NCBI GenBank assembly: GCA_002319955.1
Contig: DCJS01000006.1
Location: 1-51,397, forward strand
Direction: 5' to 3'
DNA length: 51,397 bases
Source: Flavobacteriales bacterium UBA1694
GTDB lineage: Bacteria > Bacteroidota > Bacteroidia > Flavobacteriales > Weeksellaceae
Shown here: one piece after another, positions 16,978 through 24,754 of the stretch
How positions within the stretch are numbered: position 1 is the first letter of the stretch
Layout of the letters: each line of letters starts with the position of its first letter
The notes under the pieces: generated by a model
What the model was told of the DNA's origin: nothing
Seen by the model: the letters and a program-made list of their open reading frames with translations, nothing else
Databases searched by the model: none
Position numbers and translations under genes: made by a program

Positions 16978-17310
16978 ATGCGCAATACGATAGCATGCCT
17001 TGTTATAGGCACTCTGGTAAGCTTTCTGTTTAACTTTTATTTAACGGATAATTCGCAAGTTGGCCTAGCACTCTATAATGGATTCGCTTTTGGACTTGGT
17101 TGGGCCATGGCCTATTTTGTTGACCGCCCTACTTGGCCTCTAGCGAAAAAGTTAGGTTTATCACTCGTTGGAATCGTCGTTTTGGTGAGTTTAGGATTTG
17201 TCTTTTTTAATTTTGAAATTGCCGTACCTTCCGTTATCAAATTTTCAACCGTATTTGTAGCGTATTACCTGATCGCAAGTTTTAAAAGCAGTAAGTCCTT
17301 AAGAAACTAG
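16978..17310 (+). CDS. Small hypothetical membrane protein
   Basis: A 110-residue protein I cannot assign to a family. Four hydrophobic stretches are visible (about residues 4-22, 29-47, 58-78 and 84-102) with short charged loops, so it is probably a four-helix inner-membrane protein with a basic C-terminal tail (KSSKSLRN). It has its own promoter-like element and lies divergently next to icmF and ahead of the ribosomal cluster. Nothing links it functionally to either. Confidence 0.7.
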   Translation: MRNTIACLVIGTLVSFLFNFYLTDNSQVGLALYNGFAFGLGWAMAYFVDRPTWPLAKKLGLSLVGIVVLVSLGFVFFNFEIAVPSVIKFSTVFVAYYLIASFKSSKSLRN

Positions 17311-17490
17311 GGGATGAATTCCGTAGTATCTTATTATAAAGGTATCTTACCCCTTTTTATGCCGGAATGAAGACCTAATGAACTGCCTTGCAAACGCGTT
17401 TTGCTTGACCTAGGAAGGCTAAAGTGCTTTTTTTCAATTTATTTCTTTAAACGCATCTAAGAAAATATTTCCAATTCTAAAAAATTAATG

Positions 17491-17498
17491 TACCTTTG
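17491..17498 (+). promoter_or_regulatory. -7 box for the rplM-rpsI operon
   Basis: TACCTTTG matches TAnnTTTG. Transcription would begin near 17505, which excludes the upstream ATG at 17496 as the rplM start. The -33 element is not obvious. Confidence 0.6.
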
Positions 17499-17543
17499 CA
17501 CACCCGTAAAGGGATAAATATGTTTAATCGTAAACGAAAAAGT

Positions 17544-17999
17544 GTGAATACATTAAGTTACAAAACCGTTTCAGCTAATAAGGCTACCGCTAATAAAGAA
17601 TGGGTTGTGGTAGACGCTGAAGGACAACCGTTAGGAAGACTAGCTTCCACGGTTGCAAAGATTTTGAGAGGTAAGCACAAAACAAACTTTACTCCCCACG
17701 TTGATTGTGGAGATAATGTTATTGTTTTGAATGCTGGAAAAATTACCCTTTCAGGAAACAAGTGGGCTGACAAGACCTACATCTGGCATACAGGTTATCC
17801 AGGTGGACAGAGATCGCAGACAGCTGAGGAGCTTTTAAAGAAAGATCCGATGAGAGTTTTGGAAAAATCCGTTAAAGGAATGCTTCCAAAAAACAAATTG
17901 GGTTCGGCTATTTATAAGAATCTTTATTTATATGAAGGGACTGAACATAAGCACGAAGCTCAACAGCCAAAAACTATCAATGTTAACGAATTTAAATAA
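17544..17999 (+). CDS. rplM: 50S ribosomal protein L13
   Basis: Large-subunit protein, 151 residues from a GTG start at 17544. The protein then begins (V/M)NTLSYKTVSANKATANKEW, the N-terminus I recall for flavobacterial L13. In-frame ATGs at 17496 and 17520 exist; the first lies inside the promoter box, and the second would add eight basic residues. Family signatures DAEGQPLGRLAS, FTPHVDCGDNV and HTGYPGGQ are present. rpsI follows after five bases. The start choice, not the identity, is uncertain. Confidence 0.93.
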   Translation: MNTLSYKTVSANKATANKEWVVVDAEGQPLGRLASTVAKILRGKHKTNFTPHVDCGDNVIVLNAGKITLSGNKWADKTYIWHTGYPGGQRSQTAEELLKKDPMRVLEKSVKGMLPKNKLGSAIYKNLYLYEGTEHKHEAQQPKTINVNEFK

Positions 18000-18004
18000 T
18001 TAGT

Positions 18005-18391
18005 ATGTCTACAGTTCATAAAATTGGAAGAAGAAAAACTTCAGTTGCTAGAGTTTACGTGAAGCCAGGTACTGGTAGTTTCATCGTAAATGGAAAGGAC
18101 GCGAAGGAATACTTCTCCACAGATGTTATGGTTTACAAAGTGAACCAACCGTTTTTACTTACCGAAACTGCAGGACAGTACGACGTTACTGTGAATGTGT
18201 TTGGTGGTGGTAATACCGGTCAAGCGGAAGCTGTTCGTTTAGGCGTTTCAAGAGCTCTTTGCGAAATTAACGCAGAGTTCAGACTTGCACTTAAACCTCA
18301 CGGTCTATTGACTAGAGATGCAAGAATGGTCGAAAGAAAGAAGCCAGGACAGAAGAAAGCAAGAAAGAGATTCCAATTCTCGAAACGTTAA
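18005..18391 (+). CDS. rpsI: 30S ribosomal protein S9
   Basis: A 128-residue S9, a small-subunit head protein whose basic C-terminal tail reaches the P-site tRNA. The HKIGRRKTSVARVYVKPG start, the VNVFGGGNTGQAEAVRLGVS segment and the ending KKPGQKKARKRFQFSKR are characteristic. It lies five bases downstream of rplM in the universally common L13-S9 pair. Confidence 0.97.
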   Translation: MSTVHKIGRRKTSVARVYVKPGTGSFIVNGKDAKEYFSTDVMVYKVNQPFLLTETAGQYDVTVNVFGGGNTGQAEAVRLGVSRALCEINAEFRLALKPHGLLTRDARMVERKKPGQKKARKRFQFSKR

Positions 18392-18399
18392 TTTTCAAG

Positions 18400-18490
18400 C
18401 CTTAGCCCACTGGGGTTTTCAAAGTGGACCTTTTGGTTCAGTAGGGAGATTTCAGAATCTAAGCAATTTATTAGTATTAATAAATGCCCC
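18400..18490 (+). promoter_or_regulatory. Candidate structured leader upstream of rpsB
   Basis: The 186-base space between rpsI and rpsB is unusually long for this cluster and holds three successive small hairpins: CCACT/AGTGG (18407-18427), AGATT/AATCT (18447-18460) and ATTTATTA/TAATAAAT (18466-18485). No TAnnTTTG promoter box is evident in it. An S2-binding autoregulatory leader, as known upstream of rpsB in other bacteria, is one explanation; processing or chance pairing in AT-rich DNA are others. Confidence 0.3.
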
Positions 18491-18577
18491 GTTTAGTTTA
18501 GCACCCAAACGATACTCCCATCTAAAGTATTGTTGATTGCAAAAAAGCGGAATGTAAACTAAAAATAAAAAAGCGAC

Positions 18578-19339
18578 ATGGCAAAAGCAAATGTTAAAGA
18601 CCTTTTAGAGGCAGGTGTACATTTCGGTCACATGACCAGAAAATGGAATCCAAATATGGCTCCATACATTTTTATGGAGAAAAACGGTATTCACATCGTA
18701 GACTTACATAAAACAGCGGTGAAATTGGATGAAGCGTGTTCCGCTTTAGAAAAAATCACTTCTGCAGGTAAAAAAGTTCTTTTCGTAGCCACTAAAAAGC
18801 AGGCTAAGGAAGTTGTAGCAAAACACGCTGCGGAACTTAATATGCCTTATATTACTGAAAGATGGCCAGGAGGAATGTTAACGAATTTCGTTACCATTAG
18901 AAAGGCTGTTAAGAAGATGAACCATATTGATAAAATGAAGAAAGATGGTACTTTTGAAACGTTATCAAAAAAGGAAAGACTTCAAGTAGACAGACAAAGA
19001 GCAAACCTTGAAAAGAACTTAGGTTCTATTTCTGATATGGTGAGACTTCCGTCTGCAGTATTTGTTGTTGACATCATGAGAGAGCATATTGCTGTAACAG
19101 AAGCTAAGAAGTTAGGTATTCCAGTTTTCGGTATCGTTGATACGAACTCTGACCCTAGAAAAGTAGATTTTGTTATTCCTGGAAATGATGATGCGTCTAA
19201 ATCAATTGATATGATTTTATCAGTTATTGCAGACTCAGTTAAAGAAGGGCAATCTCAAAGAAAAGCAGAGAAGGAAAAGTCTAAAGAAGAAGGTACAAAA
19301 GCTTCTGCCGATGCAGATACAGATTTTGATGCCAACTAA
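18578..19339 (+). CDS. rpsB: 30S ribosomal protein S2
   Basis: A 253-residue S2, required for S1 docking on the 30S subunit. It begins MAKANVKDLLEAGVHFGHMT, contains KKVLFVATKKQAK, ITERWPGGMLTN and GIPVFGIVDTNSDP, and ends in an acidic low-complexity tail (about residues 227-253) typical of the phylum. It is followed by a strong terminator instead of the usual tsf gene, which lies 1.8 kb away on the opposite strand. Confidence 0.97.
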   Translation: MAKANVKDLLEAGVHFGHMTRKWNPNMAPYIFMEKNGIHIVDLHKTAVKLDEACSALEKITSAGKKVLFVATKKQAKEVVAKHAAELNMPYITERWPGGMLTNFVTIRKAVKKMNHIDKMKKDGTFETLSKKERLQVDRQRANLEKNLGSISDMVRLPSAVFVVDIMREHIAVTEAKKLGIPVFGIVDTNSDPRKVDFVIPGNDDASKSIDMILSVIADSVKEGQSQRKAEKEKSKEEGTKASADADTDFDAN

Positions 19340-19361
19340 GCATTAGATTTTCTAATATAAA

Positions 19362-19397
19362 AATAAGCTGTCAATTTTGACAGCTTATTTTTTTTTT
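19362..19397. terminator. Terminator after rpsB, shared with trmB
   Basis: A 12-bp stem (AATAAGCTGTCA with TGACAGCTTATT) and a short T-loop are followed by about ten T residues. It lies between convergent rpsB and trmB and is strongest for the rpsB direction. Confidence 0.85.
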
Positions 19398-19427
19398 GAA
19401 ATAGTTTAAACAAATCTGAGAACCAGT

Positions 19428-20108
19428 TTAATGGATCTTAAACTTGATGTAAGTGATGGTTTTCCCTTTGGCTGAAAACAGCTGTTCGTAATGCGTTTGA
19501 ATGTCACGAAGCAGCGGGGTGTTAGGTTCGTATTCTGGGGCGCCATAGATGTCGTGGTGGGCTGTTAAAATCTCGAGACCTTGGCCTTGTAAAAGCCCAA
19601 TTGTATACCCATGAAGGAATTCAGAGTCCGTCTTGAGGTGCATAATACCATCTTTTTTAAGAATTTTCTTATAGCGTTCTAAAAATTCTGGATGAGTCAT
19701 ACGGTGTTTCGTTCTTCGGTATTTGATTTGGGGATCGGGAAACGTAATCCAGATTTCATCCACTTCATTTTCTTCAAAAAAGCCGTCGATAAGTTCGATC
19801 TGCGTTCTTAAAAAAACTGCATTTGTTAAGTTGGATTCGTAGGCTTCTTTTGCACCAAACCAAAATCTTGCCCCTTTAATATCAACCCCAATAAAGTTCT
19901 TTTCTGGAAAAGCCTTGGCAAGGCCAACGGAATATTCCCCTTTGCCACATCCTAATTCTAAGACGATTGGATTGGTATTTTTAAAGACCTGTTCTCTCCA
20001 TTTCCCCTTTAGTTTATAGCCTGCCACTGCTTCTTCTCTTGTCGGCTGAAAGACATTTGGCAGCACTCTATTTTCAGCAAATCGTGCCTGTTTATTTTTT
20101 TTACTCAT
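19428..20108 (-). CDS. trmB: tRNA (guanine-N7-)-methyltransferase
   Basis: Methylates N7 of G46 in tRNA variable loops using S-adenosylmethionine. The 226-residue protein has the SAM-binding LELGCGKGEYSVGLAKAFP motif, IGVDIKG, the TrmB-specific WITFPDPQIKYRRTKHRM segment and a C-terminal PNTPLLRDIQTHYEQLFSAKG. It is separated by a short gap from the upstream exported protein on the same strand and has its own -7 box at 20125-20132. Confidence 0.95.
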   Translation of the reverse strand: MSKKNKQARFAENRVLPNVFQPTREEAVAGYKLKGKWREQVFKNTNPIVLELGCGKGEYSVGLAKAFPEKNFIGVDIKGARFWFGAKEAYESNLTNAVFLRTQIELIDGFFEENEVDEIWITFPDPQIKYRRTKHRMTHPEFLERYKKILKKDGIMHLKTDSEFLHGYTIGLLQGQGLEILTAHHDIYGAPEYEPNTPLLRDIQTHYEQLFSAKGKTITYIKFKIH

Positions 20109-20124
20109 GCGTTATTTTAGGCTG

Positions 20125-20132
20125 CAAATTTA
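20125..20132 (-). promoter_or_regulatory. -7 box for trmB
   Basis: TAAATTTG on the minus strand ends 17 bases before the trmB start codon and overlaps the stop codon of the preceding gene. This suggests trmB can be transcribed independently. Confidence 0.45.
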
Positions 20133-20939
20133 AGAAGATTGTAAAGAATTTTCAGTAGCTATTTTGGATAAATTTGAGTCTCTAAGCCTTTTCTGATAGA
20201 TTGGAAGGTACTTTTCAATGTACAATTTTGTGGACTCAATATTACCGGTTTCTATAAAGGGAATGAGATTGTCTGAGGAATAAACGAATTGAAGAAAATT
20301 AGTAACCATATTGGCAGGTATTTTCACCCTGGTGAAATAGTCTGGGCCGAAGTGATTTTTCATCTCTTCGATGCCTACCATCATTTTTTCGTACTCATAA
20401 AGCCGCTGCTTTTTCTTTCTGTCTCCAGAAAGCATTCCATAAAGGCTTCCCATGTTAAGAGCTAGTCCACCGCCGCCAAATCCGGCGATGGGCTCTAGGT
20501 AAGGCTCTGTGCGAAACTGGGGCGTTGGGAGTCCAAGCATGGCCTGAGTGTCTAATTTGTTATCTTTTATTTTCAAGCTTAGAACATCGCGTCGTAAATT
20601 TCCACTGGGTCTCCATCCAATAACAACTTCCTCAATTCGCTGGTAATAGGGAGAGAGCTGCACAATGTTCAATTGATTCCCTAGCGTTTTAGCAGTCATT
20701 TTGATGTCTTGCCTCTCGGATAGTATTGAGGTGAAGCGGATGAGGTCACCAGTTTGTGCTTTGATCTCGAATTCGCCGTTGTAATTTGATAGCACTGAGT
20801 GCTGCGTAGAAACATTAGTTACGAAGACTTGATTGAGGTATATAGCCGAATTTTCCTGCATGAATACTTGCCCTTTGTACACTTGTGCGTGAATTTGACT
20901 GAAAGCAAAGAGAAGGAAAATTAGAAGGGACTTATACAT
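20130..20939 (-). CDS. Exported carboxypeptidase-regulatory-like domain protein
   Basis: A 269-residue exported protein with a signal peptide (MYKSLLIFLLFAFSQIHAQ). Residues 20-95 match the carboxypeptidase-regulatory/CarbopepD_reg-2-like beta-sandwich (YKGQVFMQENSAIYLNQVFV and SNYNGEFEIKAQTGDLIRF), common in TonB-dependent receptor extensions. The rest is hypothetical, with a conserved-looking GFGGGGLALNMGSLYG segment. The size and lack of a barrel make it a stand-alone envelope protein. It lies between trmB and tsf on the same strand. Confidence 0.85.
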   Translation of the reverse strand: MYKSLLIFLLFAFSQIHAQVYKGQVFMQENSAIYLNQVFVTNVSTQHSVLSNYNGEFEIKAQTGDLIRFTSILSERQDIKMTAKTLGNQLNIVQLSPYYQRIEEVVIGWRPSGNLRRDVLSLKIKDNKLDTQAMLGLPTPQFRTEPYLEPIAGFGGGGLALNMGSLYGMLSGDRKKKQRLYEYEKMMVGIEEMKNHFGPDYFTRVKIPANMVTNFLQFVYSSDNLIPFIETGNIESTKLYIEKYLPIYQKRLRDSNLSKIATENSLQSS

Positions 20940-21069
20940 GACTAAAATAGAAAATGGTGAGTTATAAGTTAGATTGCGTTTAGACTCGATAGTTAGTTTT
21001 GGGGCAGTGAATTTTTTAATTAATCCTCTGTTTAAAGAGTGCTCGTTTGTGCTAAAGATAATAAAATAA

Positions 21070-21093
21070 AAACTCTGCTATGCGGCAGAGTTT
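21070..21093 (-). terminator. Terminator after tsf
   Basis: On the minus strand a 9-bp stem AAACTCTGC/GCAGAGTTT (21070-21078 with 21085-21093) with a six-base loop lies 24 bases beyond the tsf stop codon and is followed by a T-rich run. Confidence 0.75.
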
Positions 21094-21117
21094 AATTTAT
21101 AGGAGTTCTGATCGATC

Positions 21118-21942
21118 TTATCCTAGGGCAATTCTTACGAAGCCTAATACTTTAAGATCTGCGTTAACTGACTTTACATAAGCCTCAACAGACTGGCTAC
21201 CATCTTTAATGAAAGCTTGGTGAACTAGGGTGTTGTCTTTGTAGAATCGTTGCATTTTTCCTTTCAGAATGTTCTCGATTATATTTTCAGGTTTTCCTTC
21301 TTTAATAAGAATTTCTTTTTCGATTTCAAGTTCTCTTTCGATTGTGTCTTGGGAAACTTTTGTTTCGTCAAGAGCGATTGGGTTCATCGCAGCAACCTGC
21401 ATAGATACAGATTTTGCAGCCTCAGTAGCCCCCTCAACATTCGCAGAAAGTGAAGTGATTGCAGCAATTTTATTACCAGCATGGATATAAGCTCCAAGGA
21501 AAGGGCCTTCGATTTTTTCAAATGCACCGATTTCAATTTTTTCACCAATAACACCTGTTTGTTCTGTTAACTTGTCTGCAACCGACTGACCGTTGAAATC
21601 AGATGCTAAGAACTCTTCTAATGTAGAATAAGCAACAGCTTGTTCTGCAAGTTCGTTTGCAAGTGCAATAAACGATTCGTTTTTACCGACAAAGTCTGTT
21701 TCACAGTTTAGTGAAATAACCGCTCCTTGAGTAAAATCTGCATTCACTTTTGCAATAACAGCACCTTCAGTAGATTCTCTATCTGCTCTGTTCGCAGCAA
21801 CTTTTTGTCCTTTTTTTCTTAAGATATCAATTGCCTTATCGAAGTCACCTTCCGCTTCAACTAAAGCTTTTTTACAGTCCATCATTCCGGCACCGGTGGT
21901 GTTTCTTAATTTTGCTACGTCTGCAGCTACTGGTGTGTACAT
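21118..21942 (-). CDS. tsf: Elongation factor Ts
   Basis: Nucleotide exchange factor for EF-Tu, 274 residues. The UBA-like N-terminus (VAKLRNTTGAGMMDCKKALVEAEGD), the core LNCETDFVGKNESF motif and the C-terminal domain are complete. Here it is monocistronic, with its own -7 box upstream and terminator downstream. In most bacteria tsf directly follows rpsB; here trmB and an exported-protein gene intervene and tsf points the opposite way. Confidence 0.97.
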   Translation of the reverse strand: MYTPVAADVAKLRNTTGAGMMDCKKALVEAEGDFDKAIDILRKKGQKVAANRADRESTEGAVIAKVNADFTQGAVISLNCETDFVGKNESFIALANELAEQAVAYSTLEEFLASDFNGQSVADKLTEQTGVIGEKIEIGAFEKIEGPFLGAYIHAGNKIAAITSLSANVEGATEAAKSVSMQVAAMNPIALDETKVSQDTIERELEIEKEILIKEGKPENIIENILKGKMQRFYKDNTLVHQAFIKDGSQSVEAYVKSVNADLKVLGFVRIALG

Positions 21943-21998
21943 ATGTTTACGTTTTGATTTAAAAAATAAGTGAAATTCAACTCTCTTTTAGAGCGTTG

Positions 21999-22006
21999 CA
22001 AAGATA
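21999..22006 (-). promoter_or_regulatory. -7 box for tsf
   Basis: TATCTTTG on the minus strand lies 57 bases upstream of the tsf start codon, giving tsf a private promoter consistent with its separation from rpsB. No matching -33 element is clear. Confidence 0.45.
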
Positions 22007-22109
22007 GGAAATTATCCGCAAAATTTAGAACGCTGCGGTGGGATAATTTTGTTGGACTATGCGACCGGTTTTTTGGGGAACCAGCACAGTCGTAGGGCAT
22101 TGAAAACCA

Positions 22110-22134
22110 AAATGCCGAATGGACTTCGGCATTT
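22110..22134 (-). terminator. Terminator after accA
   Basis: A 10-bp stem AAATGCCGAA/TTCGGCATTT (22110-22119 with 22125-22134) with a five-base loop lies 24 bases beyond the accA stop on the minus strand. It is followed by an interrupted T run. Confidence 0.7.
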
Positions 22135-22157
22135 GATTCGATTGTATTATAGGACAC

Positions 22158-23114
22158 TTAGCCCTTCCATTCTCCCATTTCTACGAACTTGTCTTGTCTT
22201 TGGTTGACGAGCTCTTGTGAAGTCATGCCTTTGAAGGACGAAAGGTTATCCAAAATAGAAGCCTTCAAATTCGTATAGGCAACTTTTGGTTCATACTGTG
22301 CGCCGCCAAGAGGCTCCTCTATGATGCCGTCAATAATTTTGTTTTTCAGCATATCGGCCGGCGTAAGTTTTAAGGCATTAGCGGCATCTTCCTTATGCTC
22401 CCAGTTCCTCCATAAGATTGAAGAACAGCTTTCGGGGGCAATAACGGAATACCACGTATACTGGAGCATATAAACTTTATTCCCAACTCCAATACCTAAG
22501 GCGCCACCGCTCGCTCCTTCACCAATCACATAGGTAAGAATTGGCGTTTTAAGCTGGACCATTTCGTAGATGTTTCTAGCAATTGCTTCACCTTGGCCAC
22601 GTTCTTCAGCTTCTAAACCTGGATAGGCACCGGGTGTATCAAGAAGTGTTATGACTGGGATTGCGAACTTTTCAGCTAATTTCATTAGTCGAAGCGCTTT
22701 TCTATACCCTTCAGGATTAGGCATCCCAAAGCGTCTTTGCTGGCGCTCTTTTGTGGTTCTTCCTTTCTGTGTGCCAATAATCATGACGCTCGTGCCATCA
22801 ATTTTAGCAAGGCCACCCACCATAGCAAGATCGTCCGCATAGCCTCGGTCGCCATGGAGTTCCAAAAAGGAGCCTTCATCCACAATTCCATTAATGAAAT
22901 CTAATGAATAAGGGCGGTCTGGATGCCTTGAGAGCTGTACCGTTTGCCAGGGCGTAAGATTCCCGTATATATCTTTTTTTTTGGATAGGATTTTATCCTC
23001 AATTTGGCCACAGGCCACTTGAACGTCCACCCCGCTTTCTTCTCCTAATAAAGAGCAAGCCTGGTATTGATCCATCAGCTCCTTTATTGGCTGTTCAAAT
23101 TCTAAATATTCCAT
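22158..23114 (-). CDS. accA: Acetyl-CoA carboxylase carboxyltransferase subunit alpha
   Basis: With AccD, transfers the carboxyl group from carboxybiotin to acetyl-CoA to make malonyl-CoA. The 318-residue protein starts with the usual MEYLEFEQPIKEL helix and contains PDRPYSLDFINGIVDEG, GDRGYADDLAMVGGLAKI, LLDTPGAYPGLEAEERGQGE and IGEGASGGALGIGVGN. Its partner accD is not in the window, while accB and accC lie 6-8 kb away. It has its own promoter box and terminator, so it is probably monocistronic. Confidence 0.96.
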   Translation of the reverse strand: MEYLEFEQPIKELMDQYQACSLLGEESGVDVQVACGQIEDKILSKKKDIYGNLTPWQTVQLSRHPDRPYSLDFINGIVDEGSFLELHGDRGYADDLAMVGGLAKIDGTSVMIIGTQKGRTTKERQQRRFGMPNPEGYRKALRLMKLAEKFAIPVITLLDTPGAYPGLEAEERGQGEAIARNIYEMVQLKTPILTYVIGEGASGGALGIGVGNKVYMLQYTWYSVIAPESCSSILWRNWEHKEDAANALKLTPADMLKNKIIDGIIEEPLGGAQYEPKVAYTNLKASILDNLSSFKGMTSQELVNQRQDKFVEMGEWKG

Positions 23115-23137
23115 TTAAATACTACACAATTTATCGT

Positions 23138-23145
23138 CAAATGTA
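23138..23145 (-). promoter_or_regulatory. -7 box for accA
   Basis: TACATTTG on the minus strand, 23 bases upstream of the accA start codon, matches TAnnTTTG. Confidence 0.5.
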
Positions 23146-23164
23146 TGAAATAATGCGGACTTAT

Positions 23165-24673
23165 CTATAGCGCACGACAGGCATGCTCAATTCTAGCCCT
23201 TGTTTGTTCTTTACCAAGGATCTCCATAATGTCTGGGACGTCTGGTCCTTTGAGCTCACCCACTAAGGCTAATCGAAGTGGCATCATCAATTTGCCCATG
23301 CCCACCTCTTTAATTTCGACGTAAGACTTAAGTGCCTCGCGCAGCGTTTCTGCCTCGAATTCTATAGCATCCAAGTTTTGATTTAGTTCCGTAAGTAGAG
23401 CCGCGCTTGTCTCAGTCCAGGCTTTTTTCACCGCTTTCTCTTGGTACTCCTTCGGTTTTTCAAAGAAGAATTGGCCATCGTGGTAAATATCTTTAACAAA
23501 AGTTGCCCGCTCACGCATCAGACCGATTATTTTCAACAACTTACCGTCTGGAAGCGCACTTTCTATTACTTGTGGCAAGGCTTTTAGATAGGTGAGAATT
23601 TCGAGCTCTGATTTTATTTGTAAATATTGGTGGTTAAACCATTCGGCTTTTTCTTTACTAAAGCGCGCCCCTGCTTTGTGAACTTTATTTAAGTCAAATT
23701 CATTCACCAGATCTTCCATTGAAAGAATCTCTTTGTCATCTGCGGGTGACCAACCTAGAAGGGCTAAGAAATTAATAAACGCTTCAGGGAAATAGCCTTC
23801 CTCACGATACCCTTTGGATACGCTGCCTGTTTGAGTATCTGTGAAGTTCATAGGGAAAACAGGAAAGCCAAATTTATCGCCGTCTCTTTTACTAAGCTTC
23901 CCCTTTCCTTCGGGCTTCAAAATAAGGGAGAGGTGGGCGAATTTCGGCGCTTCCCACTGCATCGCTTCATAAAGTAGCATGTGCAGTCCAAGAGAAGGAA
24001 GCCATTCTTCTCCGCGGATGACGTGTGAAATTTTCATTTCATGGTCGTCAATAATATTTGCAAAGTGGTAGGTCGGCATGCCATCATTTTTGACTAAAAC
24101 TTTGTCATCTAAAGTGTTGGTATTGACTGCGGAATGGCCGCGGATTAGGTCTTCAAGTTGCAGAATTCGGTCCACTGGCATTTTAAAGCGCACCACATAA
24201 GGGGTGTTTTGATCAAGCAGCTCCTTCACTTTCTCCGCAGAAAGCGAAAGGGAATTTTTAAGGCGGGTTCTAGTGAAGTAATCGTAGGCAAAGACTTCCC
24301 CTCGGCTTTCGTATTCAGTACGAACCGCATCAAGTTCTTCAGGCGTATCAAAGGCAATATAAGCGTAATCTGTTTTAAGGATCTCCGCTGTGTATTTATC
24401 GTAAATTTCACGGCGCTCACTCTGGCGGTATGGACCGTAAGGTCCCCCGTGTTTTGGACTTTCATCGGGGATTAGCCCACACCATTCCAGCGCTTCAAGA
24501 ATGTATTCTTCTGCCCCCTCCACGTACCTGGTCGTGTCGGTGTCCTCAATTCTTAGGACGAAGTCGCCCCCCAGTTTCTTAGCAAACAAATAATCATATA
24601 ATGCGGTTCTAACCCCTCCAATATGTAAAGGGCCAGTTGGACTTGGTGCAAAGCGCACTCTTACTTTATTCAT
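23165..24673 (-). CDS. gltX: Glutamate--tRNA ligase
   Basis: Class I aminoacyl-tRNA synthetase charging tRNA-Glu, 502 residues. The HIGH-type motif (FAPSPTGPLHIGGVRTALYD, residues 8-27) and the KMSKS-type motif (KLSKRDGDKFGFPVF, near residue 260) are intact, and the helical anticodon-binding region follows. It is transcribed divergently from the glycosyltransferase gene and has a -7 box just upstream. Whether it is discriminating or also charges tRNA-Gln depends on gatCAB elsewhere. Confidence 0.97.
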   Translation of the reverse strand: MNKVRVRFAPSPTGPLHIGGVRTALYDYLFAKKLGGDFVLRIEDTDTTRYVEGAEEYILEALEWCGLIPDESPKHGGPYGPYRQSERREIYDKYTAEILKTDYAYIAFDTPEELDAVRTEYESRGEVFAYDYFTRTRLKNSLSLSAEKVKELLDQNTPYVVRFKMPVDRILQLEDLIRGHSAVNTNTLDDKVLVKNDGMPTYHFANIIDDHEMKISHVIRGEEWLPSLGLHMLLYEAMQWEAPKFAHLSLILKPEGKGKLSKRDGDKFGFPVFPMNFTDTQTGSVSKGYREEGYFPEAFINFLALLGWSPADDKEILSMEDLVNEFDLNKVHKAGARFSKEKAEWFNHQYLQIKSELEILTYLKALPQVIESALPDGKLLKIIGLMRERATFVKDIYHDGQFFFEKPKEYQEKAVKKAWTETSAALLTELNQNLDAIEFEAETLREALKSYVEIKEVGMGKLMMPLRLALVGELKGPDVPDIMEILGKEQTRARIEHACRAL

Positions 24674-24692
24674 GACGTACAGTATTAAGGTG

Positions 24693-24700
24693 CAAATTTA
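24693..24700 (-). promoter_or_regulatory. -7 box for gltX
   Basis: TAAATTTG on the minus strand lies 19 bases before the gltX start codon. It is part of a compact divergent promoter region with the box at 24727-24734. Confidence 0.5.
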
Positions 24701-24726
24701 CTAATTATTGCTTGTAAAAAATTAGG

Positions 24727-24734
24727 TAGATTTG
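24727..24734 (+). promoter_or_regulatory. -7 box for the GT90-like gene
   Basis: TAGATTTG lies 20 bases before the start codon of the glycosyltransferase gene, back to back with the gltX box. Confidence 0.45.
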
Positions 24735-24754
24735 CACAATTTCATATTTCACTC

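Noticed and set aside
18318..18536. 72-codon plus-strand frame across the rpsI end and the rpsI-rpsB gap
   Set aside because: It reads the end of rpsI in the wrong frame; the gap is better explained as a leader or spacer.
22010..22157. Frame running from the accA end towards tsf (76 codons, minus strand)
   Set aside because: It crosses the accA terminator and the tsf promoter region and has no recognisable protein features.
24226..24475. Overlapping frames on both strands inside gltX
   Set aside because: Both are shadows within the conserved catalytic region of gltX.
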